Shown in pieces: positions 45,183-56,500 of a stretch of 64,000 nucleotides of DNA. The DNA is from Microbotryum silenes-acaulis (Eukaryota; Basidiomycota; Microbotryomycetes; Microbotryales; Microbotryaceae), in the NCBI GenBank assembly GCA_003665825.1, contig QPFY01000015.1, positions 186,001-250,000 on the forward strand. Reading direction: 5' to 3'. The notes beneath the pieces are model-generated. The model did not search any database, was not told where the DNA came from, and saw only the letters and a list, made by a program, of their open reading frames with translations. A program made the translations under genes and the position numbers. The number at the start of each line of letters is the position of its first letter. The first letter of the stretch is position 1.

Positions 45183-46605
45183 ATGGCACCTCACGCTCGT
45201 CGCTCGTCATCCGCTTCGTCGTCCTCGATGGCGGTCGATGGTGATGCCAAAGCCAGCAAGGGCTCCAAACGCAAGACACAGCACGATGGGAGTGGCAGCG
45301 ATAGTGCAGATGACGGAACAGACACAGAGGTACGCACTCCCCACCTCCTAATACGTACGGCCTTGCGCCAGACCAGTGGACAACTGACCGACCTTCGCGT
45401 CTCTGCGGTGAATACATTAGATGTTGGACGTGTCGTTCGACTTTTTCGACCCGCAACCTCAGGACTACCACTCGATCAAACTGCTCTTGACCCAACTGCT
45501 ATCCCACGACGCACCGCTGATCGACATTGGCTCGATTGCGAATCTCGTGCTCGAGCAAAAGCTTGTCGGGTCCACGGTCAAGACCGATGGCAGCGGAGCC
45601 GATCCTTACGCCGTCTTGAGCGTGCTCAACCTGAACCTTCACAAGGTGAGTTCTTTTTCACCGCAATTCTGGACTACCTCCTCCAGGCAATCACCGGCCA
45701 TGGGTGAGCGAACGAAGCTGAACCAAATCGAGCATGCCCTCACTTTGCAGTCGGACCCTTCCACTGCCTCCCTGATCAAGTACCTCGGATCCAAACTCTC
45801 CACCGCAAATCCGGAATTTGCCAAAACTCTCGATTCCGTTCTGAGTAACTCGGTCGAATCGTCCACGGCGACGACACGGAGCAACGTTGGACTCGTCATC
45901 TCGGAGCGATTGGTCAACATGCCGGCCCAGGTCGTACCGCCGATGTACAGGATGTTGCAAGAGGAGTTGCAATGGGCTCGAGATGACGTGAGTACTACAC
46001 TTATCACGCTCATCACGCCCGTCAATTCCATACGGCTAAACCTCTGACGTGTGAAATTTCGTAGAAAGAGCCGTATCACTTTTCACACCTCTTGTTCCTC
46101 TCGCGCGTCTTTCTCTCCTCCGCCGAGCAATTCGAGCAAGACCCCAACGCCAACATCAACACCTCAGACGCGAACGGATCATCGGCGGCGGGTACAACGG
46201 GCGCTGGCAATGCCAAGGGAGGGAAGAAGAACAAGAAGGGGAATACTGTGGCTGGGACAGGGAAAAAGGCAAGGACCGGGCCGGGCGGATCCGAGACGAG
46301 GGTCGTCGAGGAATGGATGTACCATGCTGAGGATGAGATGATCAAGAATGTGAGTCGTTTTAAACCCTTGGTACCGTGAGGTCGCGAGTGATGATGTACA
46401 TGGGCTGAGCCGAAAAGCCTTCTCCTCACTGCAGTCTTCGTTGTATTCGCAAACGTTCGCCTACTCGACCGCTCCTAATCGGGAAGGGGACGATCCCTTT
46501 GGCGTCGAGACAAAAGGCCTGGCGATGTTGGTCGAGTACGATCAGTTCGATGGGATCGTGCAAGGGATGGAAGCGTTTTTGGGTGGGCCGACGCCGACAG
46601 CCTGA
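45183..46605 (+). CDS. BCP1: Bcp1/BCCIP family nuclear protein
   Basis: Exons 45183..45329, 45421..45645, 45751..45987, 46065..46349 and 46435..46605 give 354 residues in one frame. After a Lys/Ser-rich, acidic N-terminus (SGSDSADDGTDTE) comes the family core: VSFDFFDPQPQDYHSIKLLL, DIGSIANLVLEQKLVGSTVK, ADPYAVLSVLNLN, SDPSTASLIKYL, NMPAQVVPPMYRMLQEEL and KEPYHFSHLLFLSRVF, ending with EEWMYHAEDEMI and MLVEYDQFDGIVQGMEAFL. In yeast Bcp1 is a nuclear chaperone for the ribosomal protein uL14 (Rpl23) and is needed for export of the lipid kinase Mss4. A Gly/Lys-rich insert (AKGGKKNKKGNT) lies before the last third. It sits directly after the repeat island and looks intact. Confidence 0.93.
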
Positions 46606-47216
46606 AGAGGCCGTGACTGAAGAAGCCGTGACTTCGAAATCGTTTCCCACGTATTTGCAATGGCAATTTTCGCATCCGCTTCAGCATGGCATCAGCTCGC
46701 TCGTTCGCTCATCTTCTCGAACCAAGCGTAGGGAATGGTTGCCATTCTCGCAGAGGGTGCCATGGCACTACACTTCGTTCCGCATTACAACTGTCGGGAC
46801 TGATGGTGACCGCACAAGCTCGGGAGAGCAGTGCATTGGTGAGTCACCGGTCAGGAGAGTCAATGCAAAACACTAGCTTGTGTGCTACGAGGAGGAAGAG
46901 GCGTTCCCTGCATACATACAAATGGTCTCTTCGGACCGCTGATGACATGAGATAGCTCGATGCCTGCGCGAGCTGGAACAAGTCCCGGCTGTTGAGCCTC
47001 ATGCCGGCCATCAACGACGGTCACTTTCTCTTGAACACGTAATAAGAGCCTCGGGTAGGTTCAACAGCACGCTACGCCTACCCAAGGTATGAGATGGGAT
47101 GTGAGGCCGTGATTTGGGGCAGTCTGTTCATTGGGATGCATCCGTCAAGTACTCTCCCCTGACCCGGCTTGCCATCATGGTGTCACCTAAACCCTTGTGG
47201 AACCGCGCGTTCGACG
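46606..47216. other. Convergent intergenic after BCP1
   Basis: 611 bases between BCP1 and the orphan gene's 3' end. Short frames only. Nothing recognised. Confidence 0.45.
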
Positions 47217-48571
47217 TTAAGGCGCAGTGGACAAATAATCAAGTGTAGGTGCCTGGTTTGGCAAATTTGAATGCGTTGGTCCGAAGCGTGCCGGAGACTT
47301 TTCGGAGAATGAACCCTTGATGTTGAACAGGCGATCGTCGGAATCGGTCGGGTGTGCGGCGAGTGCTCGGAACTCGTCGAGTGCTCGTTGCCATTGTCTG
47401 CCAGGCTCGCGATCCTGAAGAGGTGCGCACGCAAGTGGAACAGGTTAGCACCGGCTCACAAAAGACTCATGTATCGCGCTGGAATTGACGTCGACTTACA
47501 AAGTGAGGAAACGACAGTTCGTCTGAATACACCCACCCGCATCGCTCATAATAATCATTCATTCCTCGGACCATCCCAGCAACGGACAAGGGATCAGCAA
47601 CGCAGCAAGACTCGACCATCTGTAGAACTTGAAACGTGAAAGCGGAGAGCGGTCTCGAAGCAGTTGCACCCATAAGGCCAATCTGGGCCAGTCGTTCGGC
47701 GTACGTGATGCACGGATCGCCGCTGTTGGATCGAGGATAGAAAGAGACCTCGAGGGGAAAACCTGTGCCGAATGGAGCCAATGGAGACACAGGTGAACGA
47801 ACTATCTCTTTCGGCCAGCATAGAAAGCTGACAGAAGGACTCGGAAGTACATACGACTGGTGGTGCCATGGACCAGAATGGAAAGGACGTGTGTGCCTTT
47901 GCAGTCGCACGGTGGCAAGGCCACCTCGTCAGCGATCCTGAATCCGTTCTCGACCTCGACGATGCGCGGCTTGAGATGCGAATTTGGGCGCGTCACAAAC
48001 GACACGTACTGCATCCAGAGCCGAGGTCGTTCGTGCTTGCGGAGTGCCGCCTCACGGGTAAGGAACGAGAGGTACATCTTGTCCACTTCTTTACGGGTAT
48101 GCGTGGGGGTGACGATGGGGCCGAGCTCGTTCCTGAGCTGGTCCAACGTCATCTGCGACACGTCTTGTGAATGATAGGCATCTATTGGGCAGGGTTCGAG
48201 GATAAGAGGAGGTGCGTCTTGGCGAGAGTCTTGTTTTAAGCCAGCATCAACTTCGTACGTGGCTCTGCCGTCGAGGTCTGAGCGTTCTCCTGCGCCAAAG
48301 TCATCGCCATGCTCGAACGGAGCGGCAGCGGTTGCGGATGCCGGGTCCGGTAAGAGTGGGACTAGGGGAGTGGGAGTCTGTTCCGAATTCGACGACCTCG
48401 AAGACCTGCTGCTTCGGCGCGTCTTGTTCGATTGGTGTTCACTCGACCATAGGGACCGTAGACCGTGAACTTGGTCGACGCTAGAACACGCGACGCGTTG
48501 GGGTGACCCTCCATGTCTTGCGGCCTCAGCTTGCGTGGTCTGAACTTTCCAGGAACGAAACGGCGAATCAT
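47217..48571 (-). CDS. Orphan four-exon gene, unknown function
   Basis: Exons complement(47217..47414, 47500..47762, 47855..48377, 48464..48571) give 363 residues with all phases fitting. Introns are 85-92 nt; intron 2 has a GTATGT donor and intron 3 a GTAAGT donor. The protein starts MIRRFVPGKFRPRKLRPQDM and has an acidic middle. A folded-looking region follows: MYLSFLTREAALRKHERP, MQYVSFVTRP, VALPPCDCKGTHVLSILVHG, FPLEVSFYPRSNSGDPC and MNDYYERCGWVYSDELSFP. I recognise no family. It lies 167 bases from the TIR element at 48738 and beside the repeat island, so it could be lineage-specific. The first exon and its 86-nt intron are the weakest part of the model. Confidence 0.6.
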
Positions 48572-48729
48572 CGTGTCGGGAGGTCTAGTGTTGATGTATG
48601 GCTGCCGCTCGCGATGTTGGAGCAGAGAATTAAATACGCGCGGCACGTTGGTACGCGACTGGCTGTTGGTCGCGACTTCAACAAATTAGAACAGACTTCA
48701 ATCGCCCGTTGCACGTGACCGTGAAGGTC

Positions 48730-48737
48730 ATGAAGAT
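48730..48737. repeat. Left 8-bp target-site duplication
   Basis: ATGAAGAT directly before the left terminal inverted repeat. It is identical to 50478-50485. Confidence 0.88.
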
Positions 48738-50477
48738 AGGACCCGGGAAAGCTCAGCCCAATGTGCGTCTCGAAAAACAGCGATTTTTGGCCGATTTGTA
48801 CATCGGGATGAGGTGTCTGAGGGATCGATTTGTACCTATTTTCAGTCGTACATTGGAAGAGTTCCGAAAACATGAAAAATTCAATGTCGTGAAATTGCCC
48901 AAAAATCGCTCTCCAACAGCCAGAAATACGAAAAATCGCTCCGACGACCCGGTACTAACGTCGCGTCCGCTTTGACAGCCGGCCGCTTGGACCCTGCGAA
49001 GGGCCCGACCGCTTATCGGCTCCGCTCCCTCCGTCTGCATTGCCCCTCTCCTCGCCAGCATGCGCAAGTCCCTTCCGAATCGGGGCCAAGGACGCTGCAA
49101 GGACCCCTTTGAAGCTTTGCAGCTGGTAATATCGCGCTTGCCCCTGTGAGTCCAGGATTCGCCAAGTGTGGCCGTCGAAGCCAAAACCAGCTGGGCGCTC
49201 AATGGTCTGCATGCTCGAGTTGTAGGTGTCAAGGCAGCTGACGACCCGGTGACCATTCAAGAAGAAGATTCGAGCTTGGCCGCGGCTGTTGCGATTGGTG
49301 AAGACTCCGGAACTGGCTTGCGTAGGAAAGAGCTCCTGAATCACGATGTTGGAGACGAGTCCGAGGAATTCGGTGCTCTCAACACTGCAGTGAAGCCTTG
49401 CTGGTGACGGCTTTGTGTAAATATAGCGCACTGTGGTGCATACAGACGCCGACGTGATGAGCAACTTTTCTCAATTGCAGTGAAGGGGTTCGAAATGCAA
49501 CAAGCAAGGCGCTTGCCAGCTTGATGTACGCGGCGTCGCGTTTGTCATTGACCTCAACATTGCTCAGCCAATCAACGTTATCCGAGATGGTTGACTTCAG
49601 CTGCTCGACAGAGTCCAGATGTTGCCAGAATGCTTCGGAACCGAGTGCCATGTGTTCCACTATCAACGTGCAAGGGGATCGAACCTCGATGGATCGATAG
49701 CCGGAGGCGTACAATTCTCGAAGATCGTGAGTTTTGTTGAATAATGCGCGGGTGGTGCTATTGGGGCGAATCTGATGCTGATGGAATGTTGGCTCGAATT
49801 TGGATACGGTGAGCGTTGCGGTCAGGTCAGGCCGGGTAAATTCGAACGCGAGAAGCTCGCCGACAGTGAGCTCGGCAACAGGAGACATAGCGGCGAATTG
49901 CTCATCTGGAATCTCGAGCAAGTCGTCTAAGAGCAGTTGAATTCGTGTATCTGGAGGGGCTGTTGTAGATGACATGGTGTCCTGTTAACCCTCAGCAAGG
50001 GCACGCAGGGAAGTCCGCAGAACGTAGGATGCTCGCGACGTGGCACACAAGGTGAGGGTGGTCAGAGGCTGTCAGGGGCGTCTATTGGCATTTGTTTCAC
50101 TTCCAGCGCCCTTGATTTGGTGAGCGTCTGTGAGCTCTGTGAGCGTGAAGCGCTTTTTTTGCATTACAATCGGCTCGCGCGTCCAATTTCGTTCAGAAAC
50201 TCATTCAAACTAATGGACCGCCAGTTGGCCCGCGGCGCGCGCCTACTGATCCCAGACCGCCGCTGCTGATACGTGCTCGGCCATCGGCCGAGCAGGGGAC
50301 GACCAGGGAGGTGCGAGGTCGAGGTACATCGATTTGTACCACATCCAGGACGTACCCCCAAGATCTGGAGTGCCAATTTTTCCGATTTGTACCACTTTTG
50401 AGTCGCAGTTTGGGGTTCGGAGGGTCCGATTTGTACATTTTCGGGGACGCACATTGGGCTGAGCTTTCCTGGGTCCT
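48738..50477. mobile_element. 1740-bp TIR DNA transposon-like element with 8-bp TSD
   Basis: The left end is AGGACCCGGGAAAGCTCAGC followed by CCAATGTGCGTC. The right end (50477 inward, complement) is AGGACCCAGGAAAGCTCAGC followed by the same CCAATGTGCGTC, about 32 bases with one mismatch. Exact 8-bp duplications ATGAAGAT flank both ends. The subterminal regions hold five copies of CGATTTGTAC, all in the same direction: near 48792 and 48825 on the left, and near 50329, 50382 and 50430 on the right. On the left, AAAAATCGCT words also recur. An 8-bp duplication is typical of hAT-like elements, but the terminus does not begin with the usual hAT CAGGG/TAGGG. The internal gene (48955-49975, minus) is not a transposase I can recognise. 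Confidence 0.85.
48955..49975 (-). CDS. Unknown protein carried inside the TIR element
   Basis: The ATG at 49975 opens MSSTTAPPDTRIQLLLDDLL and stays open to 49379. A second open frame, 49464 down to 48955, continues in the same style (STEFLGLVSNIVIQELFP, ARIFFLNGHRVVSCLDTYNS, FGFDGHTWRILDSQGQARYY) and ends in a basic Gly/Ser tail. Two joins restore one frame: a 43-nt intron with a GTATGC donor and CACCAG acceptor, or a somewhat longer one from AAA|GTTGCT to GAG|AGCACC. The product would be about 320 residues with no membrane span, no clear zinc finger and no recognised DDE triad. The gene nearly fills the element, so it is cargo or an unknown element protein. Confidence 0.62.
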
Positions 50478-50485
50478 ATGAAGAT
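50478..50485. repeat. Right 8-bp target-site duplication
   Basis: ATGAAGAT directly after the right terminal inverted repeat, matching 48730-48737 exactly. Confidence 0.88.
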
Positions 50486-51371
50486 CCCCTGGGCCTGGGC
50501 GCCTGAGCCCTGACGCAGCGCCGCAGAAGCAATTGACACTGACAAGTCGAAATTATTCAAAGTGGCATCGCATGGCAGCTTGAGTAGCATTTTTGATAGG
50601 GCCCGGGACCCATCGCGACAACTCTCAACAAATCGTAGTTGGACTATACACACTGCCGTCCCCTTGACCGCCCCGGGACGGGGCCTAGAGTGAAATCTGC
50701 TTAGAATCAGGTTTTTACGGGCGCGATGCGTGTGTGGTCTATAGGCGATTTCACATGCGATCCCCCCTATCAGACGAAGGGGCCGAGGTGCGTACGTGAT
50801 GCTCTGCGACGTTCTCAAGTTGCCGCAAGGTCGCCAACTCGGTCTCGTGGCGCATGACCTCGGGCGACTGGGCCCGGTTTGCTCTCGAGTCGGGGCTGTC
50901 TTGAATGGTCCGGAGACATATGGAAGGGTTGGTATAGAGCCGTTAGTCTTTCGATGTTGGCATCGACTAATTTTGCTCACTCGAGACCAACCGTCCATGC
51001 TACTGGGCGGACTCTGAAATCAGTAGTAGTACTGAGGCACGACATGTTCGCAGACATTCATGTCACATGAGCAGAACATACTCCTGCGATACGAAACTAG
51101 AGACCCAAAATACGGCATAAATCTCAAAGCTGCTACAGACGAGCTGCTTGAGTCGAGCTTATGGCACCGGGCATTTAGTGCGCTGGCTTCCTATATATAT
51201 TGGCAAAGATCCCGCCCCCACTTTTTGGGCAGTCCGATTTGGGCCTCTGTGGGCGACGAGCTGCGCCGGGAGACTCGGACCAGCGCGAGCTGACCGGGAG
51301 TACACTCTTTCTCCTCCCAACCCTTCCACCCCGTCAACTCGCACATCTTCACACACCAAAGCATCGACAGC
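50486..51371. other. Intergenic upstream of histidine phosphatase gene
   Basis: About 890 bases. A long minus-strand open frame crosses the transposon end at 50477 and is therefore not a conserved gene. A TATATATA patch lies at 51192-51200, 170 bases before the next ATG, and could be a core promoter. Confidence 0.45.
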
Positions 51372-52715
51372 ATGGGCAAACACGGTCACCCGACGATGCC
51401 CCGTTTGATTCTGATCCGACATGGTGAGTACATCTTGAGGCCGTAGTCCTACGCGATGGACACCGCTGACCGAGGCATCGTGATTCACCACATCGGGCTG
51501 GGGTGGTCTCTATATAGGCGAGACCGAGTGGAGCCTCAACGGACGACACGTGAGCTCTCACAACACCCCGCGCTTGCATTGCCGATAGTGTCGAATCACC
51601 ATCACTCACACTGCGATACTGCCTCTCATGCGACGCGACAGACGGGCAAGACCGACATCCCGCTCACCTCGAACGGGGAAGAGCTCGTGCGCTCGCTCGG
51701 TCAGCGCATCGTCGGCAAGGGCAAAATGCTCGACCCGGATCACATCCAAGGCGTTTTGGTTTCGCCTCGTCAAAGGGCCCAGACGACTTTCAACCTATTG
51801 TTTCGCGAGAATCTGGACGAGGCCGACGTGCCCAAGTCCAAGACCGAGCAGGGTTCGTTCGAGTTCTCCGAGGCCCCAGACGCCGAGACTTGGAGACCAC
51901 CTGGTCCTCTGAGCAGTGTGCTTGAGCTGGGACACGAGTGACGATCGTTTATTAGCTTACATTCGCACAGACGTTCAAGAATGGGACTATGGCAAGTACG
52001 AAGGCTTGGTCAGCAAGGAGATTCGCGAGCGGTACAAGGAGGACTGGGACATCGTAAGTCGGCTCTCGACTATCGCTTGTTCTCGCTCGATGGCTTCCGC
52101 GGTTCCGCGGAGGACGAGCAGGTATTGGACCACGATTTTTTATTCTCGACTTGCTCAACACGTATCTTCAATTGGCACAGTGGGTCGATGGGTGCGAGGG
52201 AGGCGAGTCGGCCGAAGAAATGACGGCTCGGTGTGACCGAGTGATTGCAAAGATTGTCAACATGACAAGGTGAGTCCCCTGACTCCAACATGCATTGAAA
52301 CCTGCGCAAATGCTCTCACGCATGCTGACAAACCATTGGAATGCAATGTCAAATCTGTCAGAGACCATCACGAGTCGGATGAGAAGCATTGCTCGGGCAA
52401 AGGGGATGTCGTCGTGGTATCGCATGGGCACTTCACCCGTTGCTTGTTGTTAGTACAAGAGTTGAGCACAAGGTCTCGCTCCACGGACAAGCTGACACGG
52501 CACACTCTACGTTTTTTGACTTGTTCGACATCTATTCTGAATCTCGGCAACTCTGATCGGCCGCCCCTCAAAACAGAACTCGGTGGTGCGAACTGCCTCT
52601 GACGGATGGACGGCGCTTCGTGGCCGATACGGGAGCCATCACCATTTGCGGGTATCAGCACGGTTCATTCAAGGAGAGGTCATTACTGGGGATGAACCTG
52701 TTTGGTGAGGTATGA
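51372..52715 (+). CDS. Histidine-phosphatase superfamily enzyme, SHB17-like
   Basis: Seven exons (51372..51423, 51518..51549, 51642..51915, 51971..52053, 52181..52269, 52362..52448, 52577..52715) give 251 residues in one frame. The catalytic motif [20 protein letters not shown] is rebuilt across two introns. SPRQRAQTT supplies the second Arg, QEWDYGKYEG the acid residue and VVVVSHGHFTR the second catalytic His. WVDGCEGGESAEEMTAR and RWCELPLTDGRRFVADTGAI match fungal sugar-bisphosphate phosphatases of the Shb17 type, which in yeast cleave sedoheptulose-1,7-bisphosphate in the riboneogenic branch of the pentose phosphate pathway. The protein is about 20 residues shorter than yeast Shb17. A further intron at GAG|GTATGA (52710) could extend the end. 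The precise substrate is inferred. Confidence 0.87.
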
Positions 52716-53001
52716 GGCGACTTTGTTCTCTCTCGTCGGAGATCGGGCCGGCGCCGGCGCCTTTGCCGTTTCATCAGCTGGTAATTCGTGCGAGGGCTCA
52801 GAAAAAAATGTCATAGCACGCTGTGTCTGCTGGAAAGCAACAAATGGAATCAAGGCTGTTATTTTAGCATACGTTGATTGTCCACAAGTTCATAGTGCGA
52901 ATCACCTTTACCTCACAACTCGGGCTAGCTGACTGGCTGAACCCCGTTGATGGCCCAGCACAGGCCTGCGCGTGATGCGTCGCGGACTCTGGCGGACATG
53001 G

Positions 53002-53424
53002 CTGGCTACACATGCAAGCGCGAAACTTACGGCTGCCGTAGGGCACAACTTGCCAAAAAAGAAAAGTGTGTCTGCAAGGACCAAAGTAACCTTGGCTCCC
53101 TTCTGATTTCAATCAGCATTGATTGAAATTAGTAGCTTTTTTGCTGTGTGGTCCAGTGTAAGGCCAGCCCCTTCACAACTGGACTACACACAGAGTTCCC
53201 TTGCGCCTTAAGGGGCTCGCTTCTGATTCCGCATCCATTGAAATTGTTCGCTTTTTTGGCTGTGTAGTCCAACTGTGAGGGGCTAGCAAAAAACCTAACA
53301 ATTTCAATCGATGCTGATTGAAATCAGAAGGGAGCCAAGGTTACTTTGGTCCTTGCAGACACACTTTTCTTTTTTGGCAAGTTGTGCCCTACGGCAGCCG
53401 TAAGTTTCGCGCTTGCATGTGTAG
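53002..53424. mobile_element. MITE with 125-bp terminal inverted repeats
   Basis: The left arm (53002-53130) begins CTACACATGCAAGCGCGAAA and the right arm (53300-53424) is its near-perfect reverse complement, ending GCATGTGTAG. The inner 170 bases contain a second partial inverted pair (GCTGTGTGGTCCAGTGTAAGG and its relatives GCTGTGTAGTCC, CTGGACTACACACAG). No coding capacity; frames reading through the arms merely repeat one peptide. The element ends 107 bases before the RhoGEF ATG. No exact target duplication found. Confidence 0.85.
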
Positions 53425-53531
53425 ACTTGGCTGGACTTGTTGCAGACTCGCAGCGTGTCGCGACGTAACACGGACCCCCAACGCGCCTCTCTTAACTTCG
53501 CTCTAGCCGACTTGGCACGCCAGCCACCGAC

Positions 53532-56500
53532 ATGCGACGCTTCCTTGGGATCAAGGCGAAAGCGTCCAAGCAACCTCTTGCCACCCACGACTCTTCTGAA
53601 CCCGCGCCGGAGCCATGGCAGCCTCCCTCCGCTGCGACCGTAGACGCCGTCGCCCGGTCCGATGCATCAACATCCACGTCAGGCGCCGTATACGCCGCTG
53701 ATACTCTACGTGCGACACAGGCTTATGATCGTGCGGGAACATCACATCCACCATGGTCGACGATTACACGAGCCTCGCAGCATCATCAGCACCATGACCC
53801 TTCCTTGAACGCTGCGCCAAACTCTGGTCGACCGCTGGCGCCGGCGAACTCATCGCCGCGCGACCCGAGCACGGGCTTGTTCAGGAGGTCCTCGCTCGCG
53901 AGTTTGCAGTCGAACCCATCACCACCGGTGCCCCCAAAGGACCGGAGAACGGTCAGAGTCTTGTTGGGAACGGCTGTGGCTCCTGCCGCCTCAATCGACA
54001 AGGCTCAACACCAGGATCAGGGTCCGTCGCGCAGGGGCCATCCTCATTCCGTCATCCCGGGAGGCCCGAGCGCCGACTCAGGCTCAGGGGCCACCGCAAA
54101 CCATGCCGCCCCGACATCAACATCGACGTCCACGTCTGCTCTAGCGTCAAATTCTACGATCATTCCAACTACAACGAACAATAGTAGGGTCAGCCTCGCC
54201 AACACCCATCCCGTTCGATCCAACTCGGTCGCTTCGACGAATGCACCGACCACCACGCTCGGGCAGGAGAGGACCACCTCGCCGCTGTCAATCTCTCCTT
54301 CGTCCATCACGGCACACTCGCATCTCTCCTTTGCTACTTCTAACACTCGTCTCGGCGGAGCATCATGGGAAGTGGGGAGTGGTGGGCGATGGAACGATGA
54401 AGAAAGGGATCCGACCGCAATCTATGGCGAGTCAGGCTCCGGCCGAAGCCCTGTCTGAGCGCTTGCCTAAGAAAGTCGAGAGCTGACTCTTTCAATCCTT
54501 GGAACCACGCTTGCACAGCACCTGCAACATGGTCCGAACTCGCCAATCCGGACCTGGTCGACAACGTATCGGCTCGGGAACGGACACGACAGGAGATTCT
54601 ATGGGAAGTCGTCGCCTCGGAAGAACGTTACGTGCTCGAATTGCGCTCGCTTGTCAACCTTTATGTCGCCCCACTTTTACACCCGCTCCTCACGACGACG
54701 ACGATACCTGCTGCAAATTCAGCCACTCCAAGCCTCTCCTTCCCCTCCTCCTCATCTCCGATCCCTACGGTCGTCTCACCGCGACCCTCATCTTCGTCTT
54801 CGACCCCCTATCGACACTCGGCTTCGATCCACGCCGAGTCTTCCTCGGACCTCCCCATCGCCGCCCGGTTTTCTCGATCACTGCACACTATTTCAAGGGA
54901 CTATCTTCCCGAGCCAGGGACGCACGATACAGACGATGCATCCTCGTCGCTTTCGACGCCTCGTGCCGGCTCAAGAGCAACCCAAAATTCGGCCAACGCC
55001 TCGTCGCCCGAAGAAAAAGTCAAGAACGCCAGGCTGTCGCTACCCAACCCAGCGGCGAGCTACCGAGGGCCTTCATCGCAGGGGATGAGAGGCAGGGTCT
55101 ATTCCTCCTTCGGCGCTCAATCGACTAGTTCTTTGATAGGGCCCGATGCGGGGTCTTCACACAAGCCAAGGGCTGTGTCCACGACCAACCGGAATCGATT
55201 CTCGACCATGTCATTCAAAAACGCCATGGCCTCGATGAGAAGCGTCGCGACACCCAACCACGAGACGGCAGACGAGGCAGAGGAAGTGGGGCCAGCGCCA
55301 ATCCTGCCGGATGCGTTGAGGAACGTACTGGAGAGCGTGCTGGAAATGTTGAAAGGCCATGAAGTGCTGGCATCGAGTCTGTGAGTTGGGCACTCGTTGC
55401 GGTCGAGGTTCACCGGTGCGGCCCCGCTCACGTCGAACCTGGTGATCACAGCAAGGAACAGTGGGCGAAAGCCTTTCCCCTCGTGCGCGGTTTGGCAGCG
55501 ATCTGGTCTGATCAAGTGAGCCATCTCCCCTGTCACCTAGATCGCTGTTCAGGCCACTAACTGGCTAGTCCTCCCTCAGCCCTGGTTCCTCGAGACTTAC
55601 GCAAATTACGTTCTATCGCTCGAAGAAGCCCTCGCCATAATCGACGCTTGCATCCCTTCCGTCCATTCGATCAACAAAGACGGACCCGCCAACTCCTCGA
55701 ACCTCGGTACCCTCACTGCCAAATTCCTCAAAAGAACTTCGTCAATGCCATCTCCGTCGACTTCCGCAACAGTACCTGCGTCAGCGTCGGATCCAGCAAA
55801 TCTTCAGCGCTTGAAGCGAACGTTGATGCATTTGGAGGAGAAAGCGACCGAAGCGGGAGAGAGTGGGCTGGGACTGTGCTTGAGCAAGCCCTTGATGAGG
55901 CTTGGCAAGTTGCCGTTGTTGATGCAGGCTTTGTTATTCCATACCGGTCAGTCCTCGGCTCAGGCGAATTGATCAACAGTTGAACACTAACCTTTCTCGG
56001 CACTGTCTGAATATCAGATCCCACAACCCATGAATGGGAAAAGGTTAGAAACCTTTAGTCTTCATGCGTTCACTTCCCTTCAGATTACTGACAGTCTTCA
56101 CCGAGTTGTCCGAATAGACGCGTGCGATGGCGATCGAAGTCGACGAACTTGTTCGTTCGATCGAAGACGAGAAGATCGAAGAGGAGGAACGGTCGCGCGC
56201 TCGGGACGGCATCGCTCGTATCGATGGCATCCAGGACAAAGCCTTGATGGCCCCACGAAGAACTCGAGTCTTGGTCGAGGAGACGATCGCGCCTGTGGAG
56301 GTGGAAGGCGGCCCATTGAGCGGTGCCGTGATGAAGGAGAAGACGTTGATGATCTCGCTGGGGACGAAGGTATCGAAGGGGACTTTGGGGAGGAGGAAGG
56401 GGACCACTCTCGCGAGGGGAGGCGAGGAGTGGCTCGTGCGCTTCTCTGATGTAACGGTGCGATGCGCCAAGGTCAGAGAGACGGACCTACCCTTTGGGTG

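Noticed and set aside
45646..45750. Extra short exon in BCP1 (around 45690-45706)
   Set aside because: Including it shifts the frame away from SDPSTASLIKYL; a single 105-nt intron keeps the family sequence.
48152..48161. Start of the orphan gene at 48152-48161
   Set aside because: The same frame stays open upstream for about 75 codons and joins by a phase-correct intron to an exon starting at ATG 48571; GTG at 48161 is not a eukaryotic start.
50243..50998. 251-codon minus-strand frame
   Set aside because: It runs through the transposon end and target duplication, so it arose by insertion and is not a conserved gene.
52864..53506. Two opposing frames with the same peptide start (MKSEGSQGYFGPC)
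   Set aside because: Both are translations of the two arms of the MITE at 53002-53424.
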